Part shown: piece after piece, positions 1 to 7,675 of the stretch | How the letters are laid out: every line of letters begins with the position of its first letter | Numbering within the stretch: position 1 is the stretch's first letter | Origin: Bacteroidales bacterium | GTDB lineage: Bacteria > Bacteroidota > Bacteroidia > Bacteroidales > VadinHA17 | NCBI GenBank assembly: GCA_012514255.1 | Contig: JAAZAP010000159.1 | Location: forward strand, 1 to 14,079 | Length of the DNA stretch: 14,079 bases | Reading direction: 5' to 3' | Notes under the pieces: model-generated | The model's input: the letters and a program-made list of their open reading frames with translations, nothing else | The model's database searches: none | Told to the model about the DNA's origin: nothing | Made by a program: the position numbers and the translations under genes

Positions 1-17
1 TCGTTATTTTCACTCAT
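1..17 (-). CDS. 5' end of a divergent minus-strand gene (partial, tentative)
   Basis: Read on the minus strand, an ATG at 17-15 opens a frame beginning MSENN that runs off the left edge. An in-frame TAA lies four codons upstream, so this is the first possible ATG. The bases before it are A/T-rich, as is usual for Bacteroidota translation starts, and a good -7 element lies about 60 bp upstream on the same strand. Only five codons are visible, so the product cannot be named. The case rests on the promoter and on the absence of any other gene in the leader. Confidence 0.35.
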
Positions 18-75
18 TTTAATAAATTAATTGAACATTAATAAGTTAGACATTATGTTGTTTAAAAATTGCTTG

Positions 76-83
76 CAAAGATA
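76..83 (-). promoter_or_regulatory. Candidate Bacteroidota -7 promoter element for the divergent gene
   Basis: On the minus strand the bases read TATCTTTG followed by C, an exact match to the Bacteroidota major-sigma -7 consensus TAnnTTTG. It would place a transcription start near 70 and leave about 50 nt before the ATG at 17. I see no clear -33 TTTG box at the expected spacing, so this is a one-box prediction. Confidence 0.45.
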
Positions 84-186
84 ATTATTTTTTGATTTCA
101 GACATGAACAAGAGACAGATTTTCAGTCTATAAGAATTAAATTCAGGGTTGCAGGGTCCGTCACTGTTTAGATTGGTGCTTTTTTC

Positions 187-194
187 TATTTTTG
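187..194 (+). promoter_or_regulatory. Candidate -7 promoter element for the rml operon
   Basis: TATTTTTG followed by T matches the Bacteroidota -7 consensus TAnnTTTG exactly. Transcription would start near 200, giving an untranslated leader of about 115 nt before rmlA. The -33 region (around 164-170, TTGTTTA-like: TGTTTA) is only a weak match. The T-rich context raises the chance of a random hit. Confidence 0.4.
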
Positions 195-259
195 TCTTCT
201 GTATAGCTAAAGAATTTATTCTGAGACACCGTTATCTCCGGAGACTATACCAGTGTACC

Positions 260-277
260 CCGAAGAATGCAATTCGG
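260..277 (+). repeat. Small hairpin in the rml leader
   Basis: CCGAA at 260-264 can pair with TTCGG at 273-277 around an 8-nt loop. The TTCGG arm overlaps CGGTGT (275-280), which can instead pair with ACACCG at 226-231, so the two pairings exclude each other. There is no T-run after the stem, so it does not look like a terminator. Stems this short occur by chance. Confidence 0.25.
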
Positions 278-316
278 TGTTGTTTGAATGTATGTTGACA
301 GATCAAAAATGAATCT

Positions 317-1189
317 ATGAAGGGTATTATTCTTGCCGGCGGCTCCGGCACCCGGCTCCATCCGCTCACCGAGGCCATCTCCAAGCAGTTGCTGCCGGTA
401 TATGACAAGCCGATGATCTATTATCCCCTCTCGGCACTGATGCTTTCAGGCATCCGCGATGTGCTTGTTATCTCAACTCCCCGTGACCTTCCCAGCTTCA
501 GGGCCCTGCTGGGCGACGGTACCAGGATCGGGATGCGGTTCTCCTACCTCGAGCAGCCATCACCTGACGGACTGGCACAGGCTTTTATCATAGGCGAAGA
601 ATTCATAGGCGATGATAATGTATGCATGATCCTGGGCGATAATATCTTCTATGGTCACGGCTTTGGCCATGTCCTCAAACAGGCCGCCGCTCTGAATGAC
701 GGAGCCATAGTCTTCGGCTATGCGGTAAATGATCCTGAACGATATGGTGTGGTTGAGTTCAATGATGACCTGAAGGCGGTAAGTATAGAGGAGAAGCCGG
801 CAAAACCCAAATCAAACTACGCAGTGACGGGCCTCTACTTTTATGACAACACCGTTGCCACACGTGCCCGCAGCCTGAGACCGTCACCACGCGGTGAGCT
901 GGAAATAACCGACCTCAACAGGCTCTACCTGCAGGAAGGAAAACTGGAGGTTAAACTGCTGGGCCGCGGCATGGCCTGGCTTGATACCGGCACCTTCGAC
1001 AGCCTTCTCCAGGCATCCAACTTCATTGCAACCCTTGAACAGAGGCAGGGACTCAGCGCCTCCTGCATTGAAGAGATAGCCTACAAGAGCGGATTCATCA
1101 CAAGAGAACAGCTTGAGGAGATAGCCAGACCACTGGCAAAGAGCCAGTACGGACAGTATCTGCTCAAGGTGGCAAACGAACAGGCCTGA
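317..1189 (+). CDS. rfbA: Glucose-1-phosphate thymidylyltransferase (RmlA/RfbA)
   Basis: This cytoplasmic nucleotidyltransferase makes dTDP-glucose and pyrophosphate from dTTP and glucose 1-phosphate, the first step of dTDP-L-rhamnose synthesis. The 290-residue length is normal for the family. The N-terminal nucleotide-binding signature GGSGTRL (8-14) runs on into [18 protein letters not shown] (22-39), diagnostic of RmlA. GDN (107-109) carries the metal-binding Asp, followed by ERYGVVEF (141-148), EEKP (158-161) and [10 protein letters not shown] (221-230). The ATG at 317 is chosen because the protein aligns from MKGIILAGG with no missing or extra N-terminal residues; there is no Shine-Dalgarno site. 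It is the first gene of the operon, ending 2 bp before rmlC. dTDP-rhamnose usually inhibits this enzyme by feedback (family knowledge). Confidence 0.97.
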   Translation: MKGIILAGGSGTRLHPLTEAISKQLLPVYDKPMIYYPLSALMLSGIRDVLVISTPRDLPSFRALLGDGTRIGMRFSYLEQPSPDGLAQAFIIGEEFIGDDNVCMILGDNIFYGHGFGHVLKQAAALNDGAIVFGYAVNDPERYGVVEFNDDLKAVSIEEKPAKPKSNYAVTGLYFYDNTVATRARSLRPSPRGELEITDLNRLYLQEGKLEVKLLGRGMAWLDTGTFDSLLQASNFIATLEQRQGLSASCIEEIAYKSGFITREQLEEIARPLAKSQYGQYLLKVANEQA

Positions 1190-1191
1190 CA

Positions 1192-1752
1192 ATGAAAGTA
1201 CACAGAACAGAATTCCCTGGCCTGCTCATAATAGAGCCCGATGTCTTCAATGACTCACGCGGCTACTTCTTCGAGAGCTACAACAAATTGAAATACCGCA
1301 ATAACGAAATTGTTTACGAACCCGTCCAGGACAACGAATCGAGCTCCTGCCGGGGAGTGATCAGGGGACTGCACTACCAGGAGGAACCCTTTGCACAGGC
1401 AAAGCTCATACGAGTCATCGAGGGACGCATCTATGATGTAGCCCTGGACATTCGTCGCGGCTCTCCCACCTTCGGCAGATGGTTCGGGCTCATAATAGAC
1501 TCCGAAAAGAAACTGCAGTTCCTGATACCCAGAGGATTTGCCCACGGCTTCTCAGTGCTGAGTGAACGGGCCATAGTGCTGTATAAATGTGATAAAATAT
1601 ACTCCGTTGAACATGAGAGGGGCATCAACGCCCTCGATCCTGCCCTTGGAATAGACTGGATGATCAGGGATGAGACTCCTGTCATCAGCCCTAAAGATAT
1701 GAACCAACCCCTGTTGAGGGATATTACAACCAACTTCATCTTCAGCGAATGA
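1192..1752 (+). CDS. rfbC: dTDP-4-dehydrorhamnose 3,5-epimerase (RmlC/RfbC)
   Basis: This cupin-fold enzyme epimerises C3 and C5 of dTDP-4-keto-6-deoxyglucose, the third step of dTDP-L-rhamnose synthesis. At 186 residues it has the usual length. Visible family signatures are DSRGYFFESY (21-30), RGLHYQ (58-63) and IPRGFAHGF (112-120). The expected catalytic residues appear as His61, Tyr131 and Asp169 (in SPKDMNQPLL). The start lies 2 bp after the rmlA stop and the stop overlaps the rmlD start by 4 bp (ATGA), so the genes are almost certainly co-transcribed and translationally coupled. The dehydratase that makes its substrate (RmlB) is not in this window. Confidence 0.96.
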   Translation: MKVHRTEFPGLLIIEPDVFNDSRGYFFESYNKLKYRNNEIVYEPVQDNESSSCRGVIRGLHYQEEPFAQAKLIRVIEGRIYDVALDIRRGSPTFGRWFGLIIDSEKKLQFLIPRGFAHGFSVLSERAIVLYKCDKIYSVEHERGINALDPALGIDWMIRDETPVISPKDMNQPLLRDITTNFIFSE

Positions 1753-2621
1753 CAACCATACTGGTAACCGGCGCATCAGGACAGATGGGCAGTGAGATAA
1801 GAGAACTGGCCTCACGCTACAGCGGATACGGATTCATCTTTACCGATACCGGCGAACTGGATATTACCGACGCCCAGGCTACCAGTGAATTCTTCAGGGA
1901 TAATTCTCCCTCCTGGGTCATCAACTGTGCAGCCTTTACCGCCGTTGACAGGGCTGAGGAGGAGGAGACTATGGCTACGACCATTAACGCCGGCGGTGTT
2001 ACTAACCTGGTAAATGCCATGCAGGGAAGCAACTGCAGGCTTATACACATCTCAACCGATTACGTCTTTGATGGCAGCAGCCCGGTGCCCTACACCGAGG
2101 ATGACACTCCCTCCCCGGCTTCAGCCTACGGTCGCAGCAAGCTGGCAGGAGAAAAGGCTGCACTTGGCTGGCCAAATACAATGATTATACGTACATCCTG
2201 GCTCTACTCTTCGTACGGAAATAACTTCGTGAAAACTATCCTGGGCAGGGCAGGCTCGGCACAGAGCCTCAGCGTCGTCTTTGACCAGGTTGGGTCACCG
2301 ACGTACGCAGCCGATCTTGCTGCCGCCATAATGGATATCATCAGCGGTGTGATAAGGAACAGTCATAACTTCGTTCCAGGCATATTTAACTATTCTGACG
2401 AGGGGGTCTGCAGCTGGTTCGACCTGGCCTGCGAGATCGTCAGAGAAGCAGGTTCGCCCTGCGCGGTCATTCCCGTAAGAAGCACGGCATGGCCGTCAAA
2501 AGTCAGGAGACCGGCATACAGCGTCCTTGACAAAACAAGAATAAAGGAATACTACAATATTTCAATCCCTCACTGGCGAACAAGCCTTATCAAATGCATC
2601 ACAAAAATTAACAGGATATGA
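1749..2621 (+). CDS. rfbD: dTDP-4-dehydrorhamnose reductase (RmlD/RfbD)
   Basis: This short-chain dehydrogenase reduces dTDP-4-keto-L-rhamnose to dTDP-L-rhamnose with NAD(P)H, the last step of the pathway. The 290-residue protein begins with the dinucleotide-binding loop TGASGQMG (7-14). The catalytic triad is visible as Thr103 in STDYVFDG (102-109), with Tyr127 and Lys131 in YGRSK (127-131). The GELDITD segment (35-41) and the VDRAEEE stretch (67-73) are family features. The ATG lies inside the rmlC stop (ATGA), and the gene's own stop overlaps the mutase start in the same way, so it sits in the middle of a coupled operon. Confidence 0.96.
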   Translation: MTTILVTGASGQMGSEIRELASRYSGYGFIFTDTGELDITDAQATSEFFRDNSPSWVINCAAFTAVDRAEEEETMATTINAGGVTNLVNAMQGSNCRLIHISTDYVFDGSSPVPYTEDDTPSPASAYGRSKLAGEKAALGWPNTMIIRTSWLYSSYGNNFVKTILGRAGSAQSLSVVFDQVGSPTYAADLAAAIMDIISGVIRNSHNFVPGIFNYSDEGVCSWFDLACEIVREAGSPCAVIPVRSTAWPSKVRRPAYSVLDKTRIKEYYNISIPHWRTSLIKCITKINRI

Positions 2622-4351
2622 TCAACATTGACGACATCAGGAAGAAGGCGGCTGCCTGGCTGGGTGAAGAGTTTGACGAACCCACCCGCAATGAAGTAAA
2701 AAATATGTTGGAGCACGACGAGAAGGCACTTATCGATGCGTTCTACCAGGATCTTGAGTTTGGTACCGGAGGCCTGCGGGGTATCATGGGTGCCGGCACA
2801 AACAGGATGAACCGATACACCCTGGGCATGGCCACACAGGGCTTTGCTAACTACCTGAAGAAACACGCCGCCAATCCGTCGGCCATAAAGGTGGCTATAG
2901 CACACGATTGCCGGAACAACAGCAGTTACTTTGCACGCGTTGCAGCCGATATATTTACCGCCAACGGCTTTACAGCATACCTCTTTGAAGCACTCAGACC
3001 AACACCCGAGCTCTCGTACGCAATCAGGCTGTACGGATGTGACGGGGGAGTAAATATCACCGCCTCCCATAACCCGAAAGAGTACAATGGCTACAAGGTC
3101 TCATGGAACGACGGCGGACAGGTGGTCTCACCTCATGACAGGGGCATCATTGAGGAAGTCCGCAAGATTAAATCTGTCAGTGATATAATGACCGGCGGCG
3201 ATGAAACAAGGATAATCACCCTTGGCGCTGAAACCGACGAGAAATACCTGTCCGAGGTTAAGGCACTCAGTATCAACCATGATATAATCCAGCGCAATCA
3301 TGATATAGGAATTGTTTACACCCCGCTTCACGGAACCGGATATAAAATAGTCCCGGATGCCCTGGCGCTGTACGGGTTTACCAATGTGCACACGGTAAAG
3401 GAGCAGTCCATCCCTGACGGCAACTTCCCCACCGTTCACTCACCGAACCCGGAGGAGCCGGATGCTCTCTCCATGGCCGTTGCCCTTGCAAAGGAGAAAG
3501 GGGCTGACCTGGTGATGGCTACCGACCCTGACGGCGACAGGCTTGGTGTTGCCGTAAGAAAACCTTCAGATGAATTCGTGCTGCTGAACGGTAACCAGAC
3601 CGGCGCACTGCTGACATGGTATATCCTTTCACAGAAGAAAAAGAACGGTGAGCTCAGGGGCAATGAATACATCATCTATACTGTTGTCACCTCTGATATC
3701 TTCGGGAGCATAGCTGAAAAGAACGGTGTAAAGTACTACAGGGTGCTTACCGGATTCAAGTATTTCGCTGAACTGATGCGCGACCTGGAGGGAAAGGAGA
3801 AGTACATCGGCGGTGGCGAGGAGAGCTTCGGATACCTGGCAGGCGACTATGTCCGTGACAAGGACGGGGTGTCAGCCATCACACTGGTGGCTGAGGCGGC
3901 CACCTGGGCACGAGAGAAAGGTAAAACTCTGTGGGAACTGCTGCTTGATATCTACGCTGAATACGGACTTTATCGCGAGAAACTGGTCAATGTTGTCAGG
4001 AAAGGTGCCGAAGGTGCTGCTGAGATTAAGAGCATGATGGAGGGGTACCGTTCCGCTCCTCCGGCAGAGATCGCCGGCAGCAGGGTCATAAAAATAAATG
4101 ATTACCTGGAACAGGTCTCCCATGACCTGGTCACAGGTGAAAATACTCCTCTCCAACTGGAAAAGTCAAACGTACTGCAGTTCTTCCTGGCTGACGGCAC
4201 AAAGATATCCGTCCGCCCTTCAGGCACCGAGCCAAAGATCAAATTCTACTTCAGCGCCAATACCGTGATGAATGATCCGTCCGTGTTTGAGACGCTGTGG
4301 AAAGGGCTTGAGGAGAGGATAGATGCAGTTATCCGCAACATGAAACTCTAA
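2618..4351 (+). CDS. Phosphoglucomutase/phosphomannomutase (alpha-D-phosphohexomutase)
   Basis: This enzyme interconverts hexose 6-phosphate and hexose 1-phosphate through a phosphoserine. All four landmark sites are present in order: the active-site serine in TASHNP (Ser150), the metal-binding loop DPDGD (303-307), the sugar-specificity loop GEESFG (400-405), and the phosphate-binding loop RPSGTEPK (533-540). The length of 577 residues fits the large PgcA-like subgroup rather than the ~460-residue ManB/AlgC type, and GEESFG is typical of enzymes that act on glucose. I infer that it mainly supplies glucose 1-phosphate to RmlA. It overlaps rmlD by 4 bp (ATGA), so it is part of the rml operon and not just a neighbour. 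Phosphomannomutase activity remains possible, so no symbol is given. Confidence 0.93.
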   Translation: MINIDDIRKKAAAWLGEEFDEPTRNEVKNMLEHDEKALIDAFYQDLEFGTGGLRGIMGAGTNRMNRYTLGMATQGFANYLKKHAANPSAIKVAIAHDCRNNSSYFARVAADIFTANGFTAYLFEALRPTPELSYAIRLYGCDGGVNITASHNPKEYNGYKVSWNDGGQVVSPHDRGIIEEVRKIKSVSDIMTGGDETRIITLGAETDEKYLSEVKALSINHDIIQRNHDIGIVYTPLHGTGYKIVPDALALYGFTNVHTVKEQSIPDGNFPTVHSPNPEEPDALSMAVALAKEKGADLVMATDPDGDRLGVAVRKPSDEFVLLNGNQTGALLTWYILSQKKKNGELRGNEYIIYTVVTSDIFGSIAEKNGVKYYRVLTGFKYFAELMRDLEGKEKYIGGGEESFGYLAGDYVRDKDGVSAITLVAEAATWAREKGKTLWELLLDIYAEYGLYREKLVNVVRKGAEGAAEIKSMMEGYRSAPPAEIAGSRVIKINDYLEQVSHDLVTGENTPLQLEKSNVLQFFLADGTKISVRPSGTEPKIKFYFSANTVMNDPSVFETLWKGLEERIDAVIRNMKL

Positions 4352-4364
4352 ATGCACGATTGCC

Positions 4365-4781
4365 ATGAAGTCATATCGCAAGGAGATTGTAGTAGAGACT
4401 CCCCACCGAAGGGACTATGTGAACATCACACCGCAGGTGCAGCAATGCCTTGAAGAAAGTGGCATCAGGGAGGGCCTCGTGCTGGTAAACCCAATGCATA
4501 TCACCAGCTCTGTCTTTATCAATGATGATGAGAGCGGGCTGCATCATGATTTTGAGGTGTGGCTTGAGAAGCTGGCACCTGAGAAACCTCACTCACAGTA
4601 CAGGCATAACGGTTTTGAAGACAATGCTGATGCCCATATGAAACGACAGCTCATGGGCCGCGAGGTGGTTGTCGCTGTTACTAACGGCAGACTCGACTTC
4701 GGTACCTGGGAACAGATCTTCTACGGGGAATATGACGGTATGCGCAGCAAACGCATCCTGGTGAAGATCATAGGAGAGTAA
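4365..4781 (+). CDS. yjbQ: YjbQ/UPF0047 family protein
   Basis: This is a small conserved protein of 138 residues, the full family length. Family landmarks are [13 protein letters not shown] (42-54), YRHN (79-82), DNADAHMK (86-93), GTWEQIF (113-119) and the C-terminal [12 protein letters not shown] stretch. Members have been annotated as a secondary thiamine-phosphate synthase on the basis of weak activity, but the physiological role is not settled. The conserved His and Asp residues suggest a metal or phosphate site. It begins 13 bp after the mutase stop with no clear Shine-Dalgarno site, so it is probably the last gene of the rml transcript. A link to rhamnose synthesis is not obvious. It ends 34 bp from the convergent transporter gene. 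Confidence 0.88.
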   Translation: MKSYRKEIVVETPHRRDYVNITPQVQQCLEESGIREGLVLVNPMHITSSVFINDDESGLHHDFEVWLEKLAPEKPHSQYRHNGFEDNADAHMKRQLMGREVVVAVTNGRLDFGTWEQIFYGEYDGMRSKRILVKIIGE

Positions 4782-4815
4782 GACAACCTGGGCACCGGCA
4801 GACTAGTTCAATTAT
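4782..4815. other. Convergent intergenic gap without a visible terminator
   Basis: These 34 bp separate two convergent genes. I looked for a G/C-rich stem followed by a T-run on either strand and found none. Termination may be factor-dependent, or transcripts may run a short way into each other. Confidence 0.5.
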
Positions 4816-6138
4816 TCAGTCAGCATATTTCAATCTCCACTCCCGGATTACTGCTGACTGCCTGGGCATAAGGTAGAGGGTTGAGGCACACTTCCCAAGC
4901 ACATAAGCCACAGAGGCGGCAACCGCACCTACCATGCCAAGGAATACCACGCATACGAGTAGTACTATAATGATTACGACTAACTCAACTGCAGTAGCCT
5001 TTGATATGGGGCCAGTGGTACTGTTGACCACCAGCAGCGACCGCTGGAAGTTGAGCAGCACCGTCAGCGCCGGCAGAAGAATCATGATCTGAAGAGGCAG
5101 GTACGAGAGATCAGCAAGCTCCTTGCTCAGTCCTGATACATCTATGAACCACAGGTCGGCAAGAGGGGTGAATGCCAGAAGTGAGATAAGCACCGTCACC
5201 GCTGAGCCAAGATATACGGCATAGTTGCGCAGCAGCCGGTAATTCTGCCGCTGTCTCCCTATCAGCGCAATGTTGACCTCCTGGTAAGACAATCCAAGAC
5301 TCCTGAAGACAAAAACCAGTGAACTGACAACCGGAAGCACAGCCAGCGACTCCACGGGCATATAACTTCTGCCCATAAAGAAGGTGACAAAAGGATGCAC
5401 CCCGAGAGAGAGTATGGAGGTAAGTGCCAGAGGGTAATAGAACCTGGTGATTGACCGAAGACCCAGGTGACCATTCTCCGTGTCCTCTGTTGTAACCAGT
5501 TTCCTTACGGCTCCGGATGCCATCATCCTGGTGGCTATGGCTTCGGCCAGAACAGCTATAGACATGGCTCCGGCTCCGACATATGCACCCCTTATCCCAG
5601 TGTTGTACAGTATCAATCCTGCAATAATGATGACAGAGAGGCGTACCATGGTTCCGTAAGTCACCCTCCGGGTCAGGTTGTTTCTTATTAGAATGCCCTG
5701 GTAAAACCTTCGATATCCGATAGATGCAGCCCAGGGGAGGAATATCAGCAGCGCGGTGTGCGCTATCCGGGCCACATCTTCAGGCACGCCCATAAGCCTG
5801 ATAACTATGAAGTTGAAGACCGGGGGGATCAGCATGATGAGCTGAACGCCTGTAACGCTGAAATTCAATATGTCAGTGAAGTGCTTGAGTTTTTTGTAGG
5901 AATGATGCCCGGTGGCAAGTGCCGTGGAGGCACTCATCAGCATTATTATCGGCGCTTCAATGATCATTGCAAATGATCCTGCTATGCCGAAAGCGGCAAG
6001 GTTGATCTTCGCCTCGCCAAGACGCGCAATAAAGGAGATGAGAAAAGGCTGCTCGAAGGCCATCATCAGCCAGGTAAGCGCCAACGGCCCCCAGAAAAGA
6101 AATATCTTCCGGTACGTCAGTTTTTCAGTCAGATCCAC
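4816..6138 (-). CDS. MATE-like / MOP-superfamily multi-pass membrane transporter
   Basis: A 440-residue, strongly hydrophobic protein with about 12 predicted membrane segments in two six-helix halves, separated by a polar loop at about 205-230. The two halves echo each other: PLALT occurs at 18-22 and again at 236-240, and an aromatic-rich helix end at 144-152 (FYQGILIR) is mirrored by FQRSLLVV at 364-371. That duplication is the hallmark of the MATE/MOP fold (drug, lipid-linked sugar or small-anion exporters). The substrate cannot be told from sequence; relatives include multidrug exporters, polysaccharide flippases and ANKH-like proteins. The start is GTG, with an in-frame TAA two codons upstream; the next candidate Met is at 25, which would cut into the first helix. 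It begins 24 bp downstream of the helicase gene and is probably co-transcribed with it. Confidence 0.75.
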   Translation of the reverse strand: MDLTEKLTYRKIFLFWGPLALTWLMMAFEQPFLISFIARLGEAKINLAAFGIAGSFAMIIEAPIIMLMSASTALATGHHSYKKLKHFTDILNFSVTGVQLIMLIPPVFNFIVIRLMGVPEDVARIAHTALLIFLPWAASIGYRRFYQGILIRNNLTRRVTYGTMVRLSVIIIAGLILYNTGIRGAYVGAGAMSIAVLAEAIATRMMASGAVRKLVTTEDTENGHLGLRSITRFYYPLALTSILSLGVHPFVTFFMGRSYMPVESLAVLPVVSSLVFVFRSLGLSYQEVNIALIGRQRQNYRLLRNYAVYLGSAVTVLISLLAFTPLADLWFIDVSGLSKELADLSYLPLQIMILLPALTVLLNFQRSLLVVNSTTGPISKATAVELVVIIIVLLVCVVFLGMVGAVAASVAYVLGKCASTLYLMPRQSAVIREWRLKYAD

Positions 6139-6162
6139 CTTTTACAGAAAGCGCAAAGATAA

Positions 6163-7596
6163 TCAATCCGGCACTACCAGCCTTTCCTTAAAAAAACTAT
6201 CCGGAAAATTCACCAGGTACACCCTGTCCGTCGCCCTTGTCAGGGCCGTGTAAAACCATCTCAGGTAATCAATCGTGGTCTCCTGCCGGTTAAACATCCC
6301 CTGGTCAATAAAGACCCTCTCCCACTGCCCTCCCTGTGACTTGTGACAGGTAACCGCATAGGCGAACTTTATCTGAAGGGCATTGTAATAGGGATCATCC
6401 CTGACCGCCTCATATTGCTTCCTCTTGGACCGGATGCCCGGATGATCAGCCAGGATGGCAAAATAGAGCTCACGCGACTTCTCCGCGGAGAGTGACGGTG
6501 TGGGCATCATCAGCGTGTCAAGCATTACTTTGGCATCAATCTCCAGCTCTGCATCACGAAACCACAGGGTCATCTCCGCAAAACGCATACCGTACATCTC
6601 CTCGAATCTCCTTATTCTACGCACCTCGGCTATATCACCGTTGGCAATAAAAGAATTGCCATCATCATCCCTGAGCCAGAAATAATTGTTCTTCACCACC
6701 ATGATGATGTCACCAGTGCTTATTTCCTCCTCGCGGAAGAACACGCGGTTACGGATCCCCTGGTTATACCGATTGGCAAGATTGTTTGAATTGACAACAA
6801 CTATGGCCCCGTCAGTGCCACATCTGTCATAGGCTTCCGTCAATCGGTCAATAAGCTCGGTTCCCCCCAGGCGCTCAATGTCATTGTAACCCTCAAGGAC
6901 AAGTTCCGGCACCGAAAGGTCGCCATCATTCACCTGCTGCCTCACCGCCGTGGCATTCATCAGGATGCCCGATCCCTCACTCTGCCTTATCACCTGGCGA
7001 AGCTCGAACATCTCAAGAGCGAAGCCTGTGGTTCTGAGCACATTTTCGTCGAGTGCAGGACTGACAACAGACCCTACCGGGGGCAGCTGCGCCACGTCGC
7101 CAACCAGTATCAGCTTGCAGTCTGTCCCGGTATAGACATATTCCAGCAGGTCGTCCAGCAACCTGCCGCTGCCGAACATCGAGCCTTCAGCCGACTCGTC
7201 CGGTATCATAGAGGCCTCATCAACAATAAAATAGGTATCCCTGTGCAGGTTGCGGTCAAGGACAAACTTTCCAACCCCGTCAGTGGCCGACTTCTGTCTG
7301 TAGATTTTCCGGTGAATGGTGTAAGCCTCCTTCCCGGTATAAGCACGAAGCACTTTGGCAGCCCTGCCTGTTGGTGCCAGCAATACTGACTTCTGCCTTA
7401 GCGTGGACAGTGTGGAAACCATGGAGGCTATCACGCTGGTTTTGCCGGTGCCGGCATAACCAGTCATCAGGAAAATTACGTCATTGGTGTTGTCTGATAC
7501 GAATTTGGCCAGCATCCGCATGCAGTCAGATTGATCCTGTGTGGGAAGATAACCGAGGTTTTTATTGAGAAGATTGTAAATGTTTTCCTGTCTCAT
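6163..7596 (-). CDS. RecD2/Pif1-like superfamily 1 DNA helicase
   Basis: An ATP-driven 5'-3' type (SF1B) helicase by family resemblance, 477 residues. Helicase motifs appear in order: Walker A GYAGTGKT (46-53), motif Ia LLAPTGRAAKVL (72-83), Walker B VDEAS (125-129), motif III GDVAQLPPVG (166-175), then the UvrD_C_2 part with CHKSQGGQWERVFID (417-431) and YTALTRATDRVYLV (449-462). The ~20 residues before Walker A (GYLPTQDQSDCMRML) form the Q-motif region. It lacks the long N-terminal region of full-length RecD2 (~700+ residues), matching the compact RecD-like helicases of Bacteroidota. No RecB or RecC is adjacent, so a RecBCD role is unlikely; repair or replication-fork work is inferred. The ATG at 7596 has an A/T-rich leader, and a -7 element lies about 50 bp upstream. 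Confidence 0.92.
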   Translation of the reverse strand: MRQENIYNLLNKNLGYLPTQDQSDCMRMLAKFVSDNTNDVIFLMTGYAGTGKTSVIASMVSTLSTLRQKSVLLAPTGRAAKVLRAYTGKEAYTIHRKIYRQKSATDGVGKFVLDRNLHRDTYFIVDEASMIPDESAEGSMFGSGRLLDDLLEYVYTGTDCKLILVGDVAQLPPVGSVVSPALDENVLRTTGFALEMFELRQVIRQSEGSGILMNATAVRQQVNDGDLSVPELVLEGYNDIERLGGTELIDRLTEAYDRCGTDGAIVVVNSNNLANRYNQGIRNRVFFREEEISTGDIIMVVKNNYFWLRDDDGNSFIANGDIAEVRRIRRFEEMYGMRFAEMTLWFRDAELEIDAKVMLDTLMMPTPSLSAEKSRELYFAILADHPGIRSKRKQYEAVRDDPYYNALQIKFAYAVTCHKSQGGQWERVFIDQGMFNRQETTIDYLRWFYTALTRATDRVYLVNFPDSFFKERLVVPD

Positions 7597-7634
7597 TTTA
7601 TTTTAACAAACCGGATAACAGTCTGCTTTTTTTT

Positions 7635-7642
7635 TAAATTTG
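7635..7642 (+). promoter_or_regulatory. -7 promoter element for the 7676-9701 gene cluster
   Basis: TAAATTTG followed by C is an exact Bacteroidota -7 consensus (TAnnTTTG), placed just after a T-tract. A start near 7649 would leave about 27 nt before the ATG at 7676. This argues against an earlier TTG start at 7640, which lies inside the element. No good -33 box is seen around 7610-7615. Confidence 0.55.
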
Positions 7643-7644
7643 CA

Positions 7645-7652
7645 CAAAGTTA
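7645..7652 (-). promoter_or_regulatory. -7 promoter element for the helicase-transporter pair
   Basis: On the minus strand this reads TAACTTTG followed by T, again an exact TAnnTTTG match. The predicted start near 7638 leaves about 40 nt of leader before the helicase ATG at 7596. It lies only 2 bp from the plus-strand element at 7635-7642, so the two RNA polymerase footprints would overlap. The -33 region is weak. Confidence 0.5.
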
Positions 7653-7675
7653 TTCAACAATCGATCAGAAAAGAC

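Larger units (their letters stand above)
18..316. other. Non-coding intergenic leader between divergent genes
   Basis: No convincing coding frame is present. The left half is A/T-rich and holds a minus-strand -7 element (83-76). A plus-strand -7 element lies at 187-194. The stretch from about 200 to 316 would be the 5' untranslated leader of the rml operon and contains several short inverted repeats: GTATAG 201-206 with CTATAC 245-250, ACACCG 226-231 with CGGTGT 275-280, the self-complementary TCTCCGGAGA 235-244, and CCGAA 260-264 with TTCGG 273-277. A three-codon reading frame (ATG at 309, stop at 318-320) overlaps the rmlA start codon. Confidence 0.7.

Noticed and set aside
884..1192. A 102-codon minus-strand frame opposite the end of rmlA
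   Set aside because: Antisense shadow of a conserved coding region with no promoter or start-site support.
2570..3070. A 166-codon open frame on the minus strand inside the mutase gene
   Set aside because: It lies opposite the active-site region of a clearly real gene, resembles no family, and has codon use typical of a shadow frame.
5912..6253. A 113-codon plus-strand frame across the helicase/transporter junction
   Set aside because: It runs antisense to the conserved start of the transporter and the end of the helicase; its composition is that of a shadow.
7640..7675. Upstream TTG start adding 12 residues to the pilin-like protein
   Set aside because: The TTG is part of the TAAATTTG promoter element, and the extension would put charged residues before the membrane segment.
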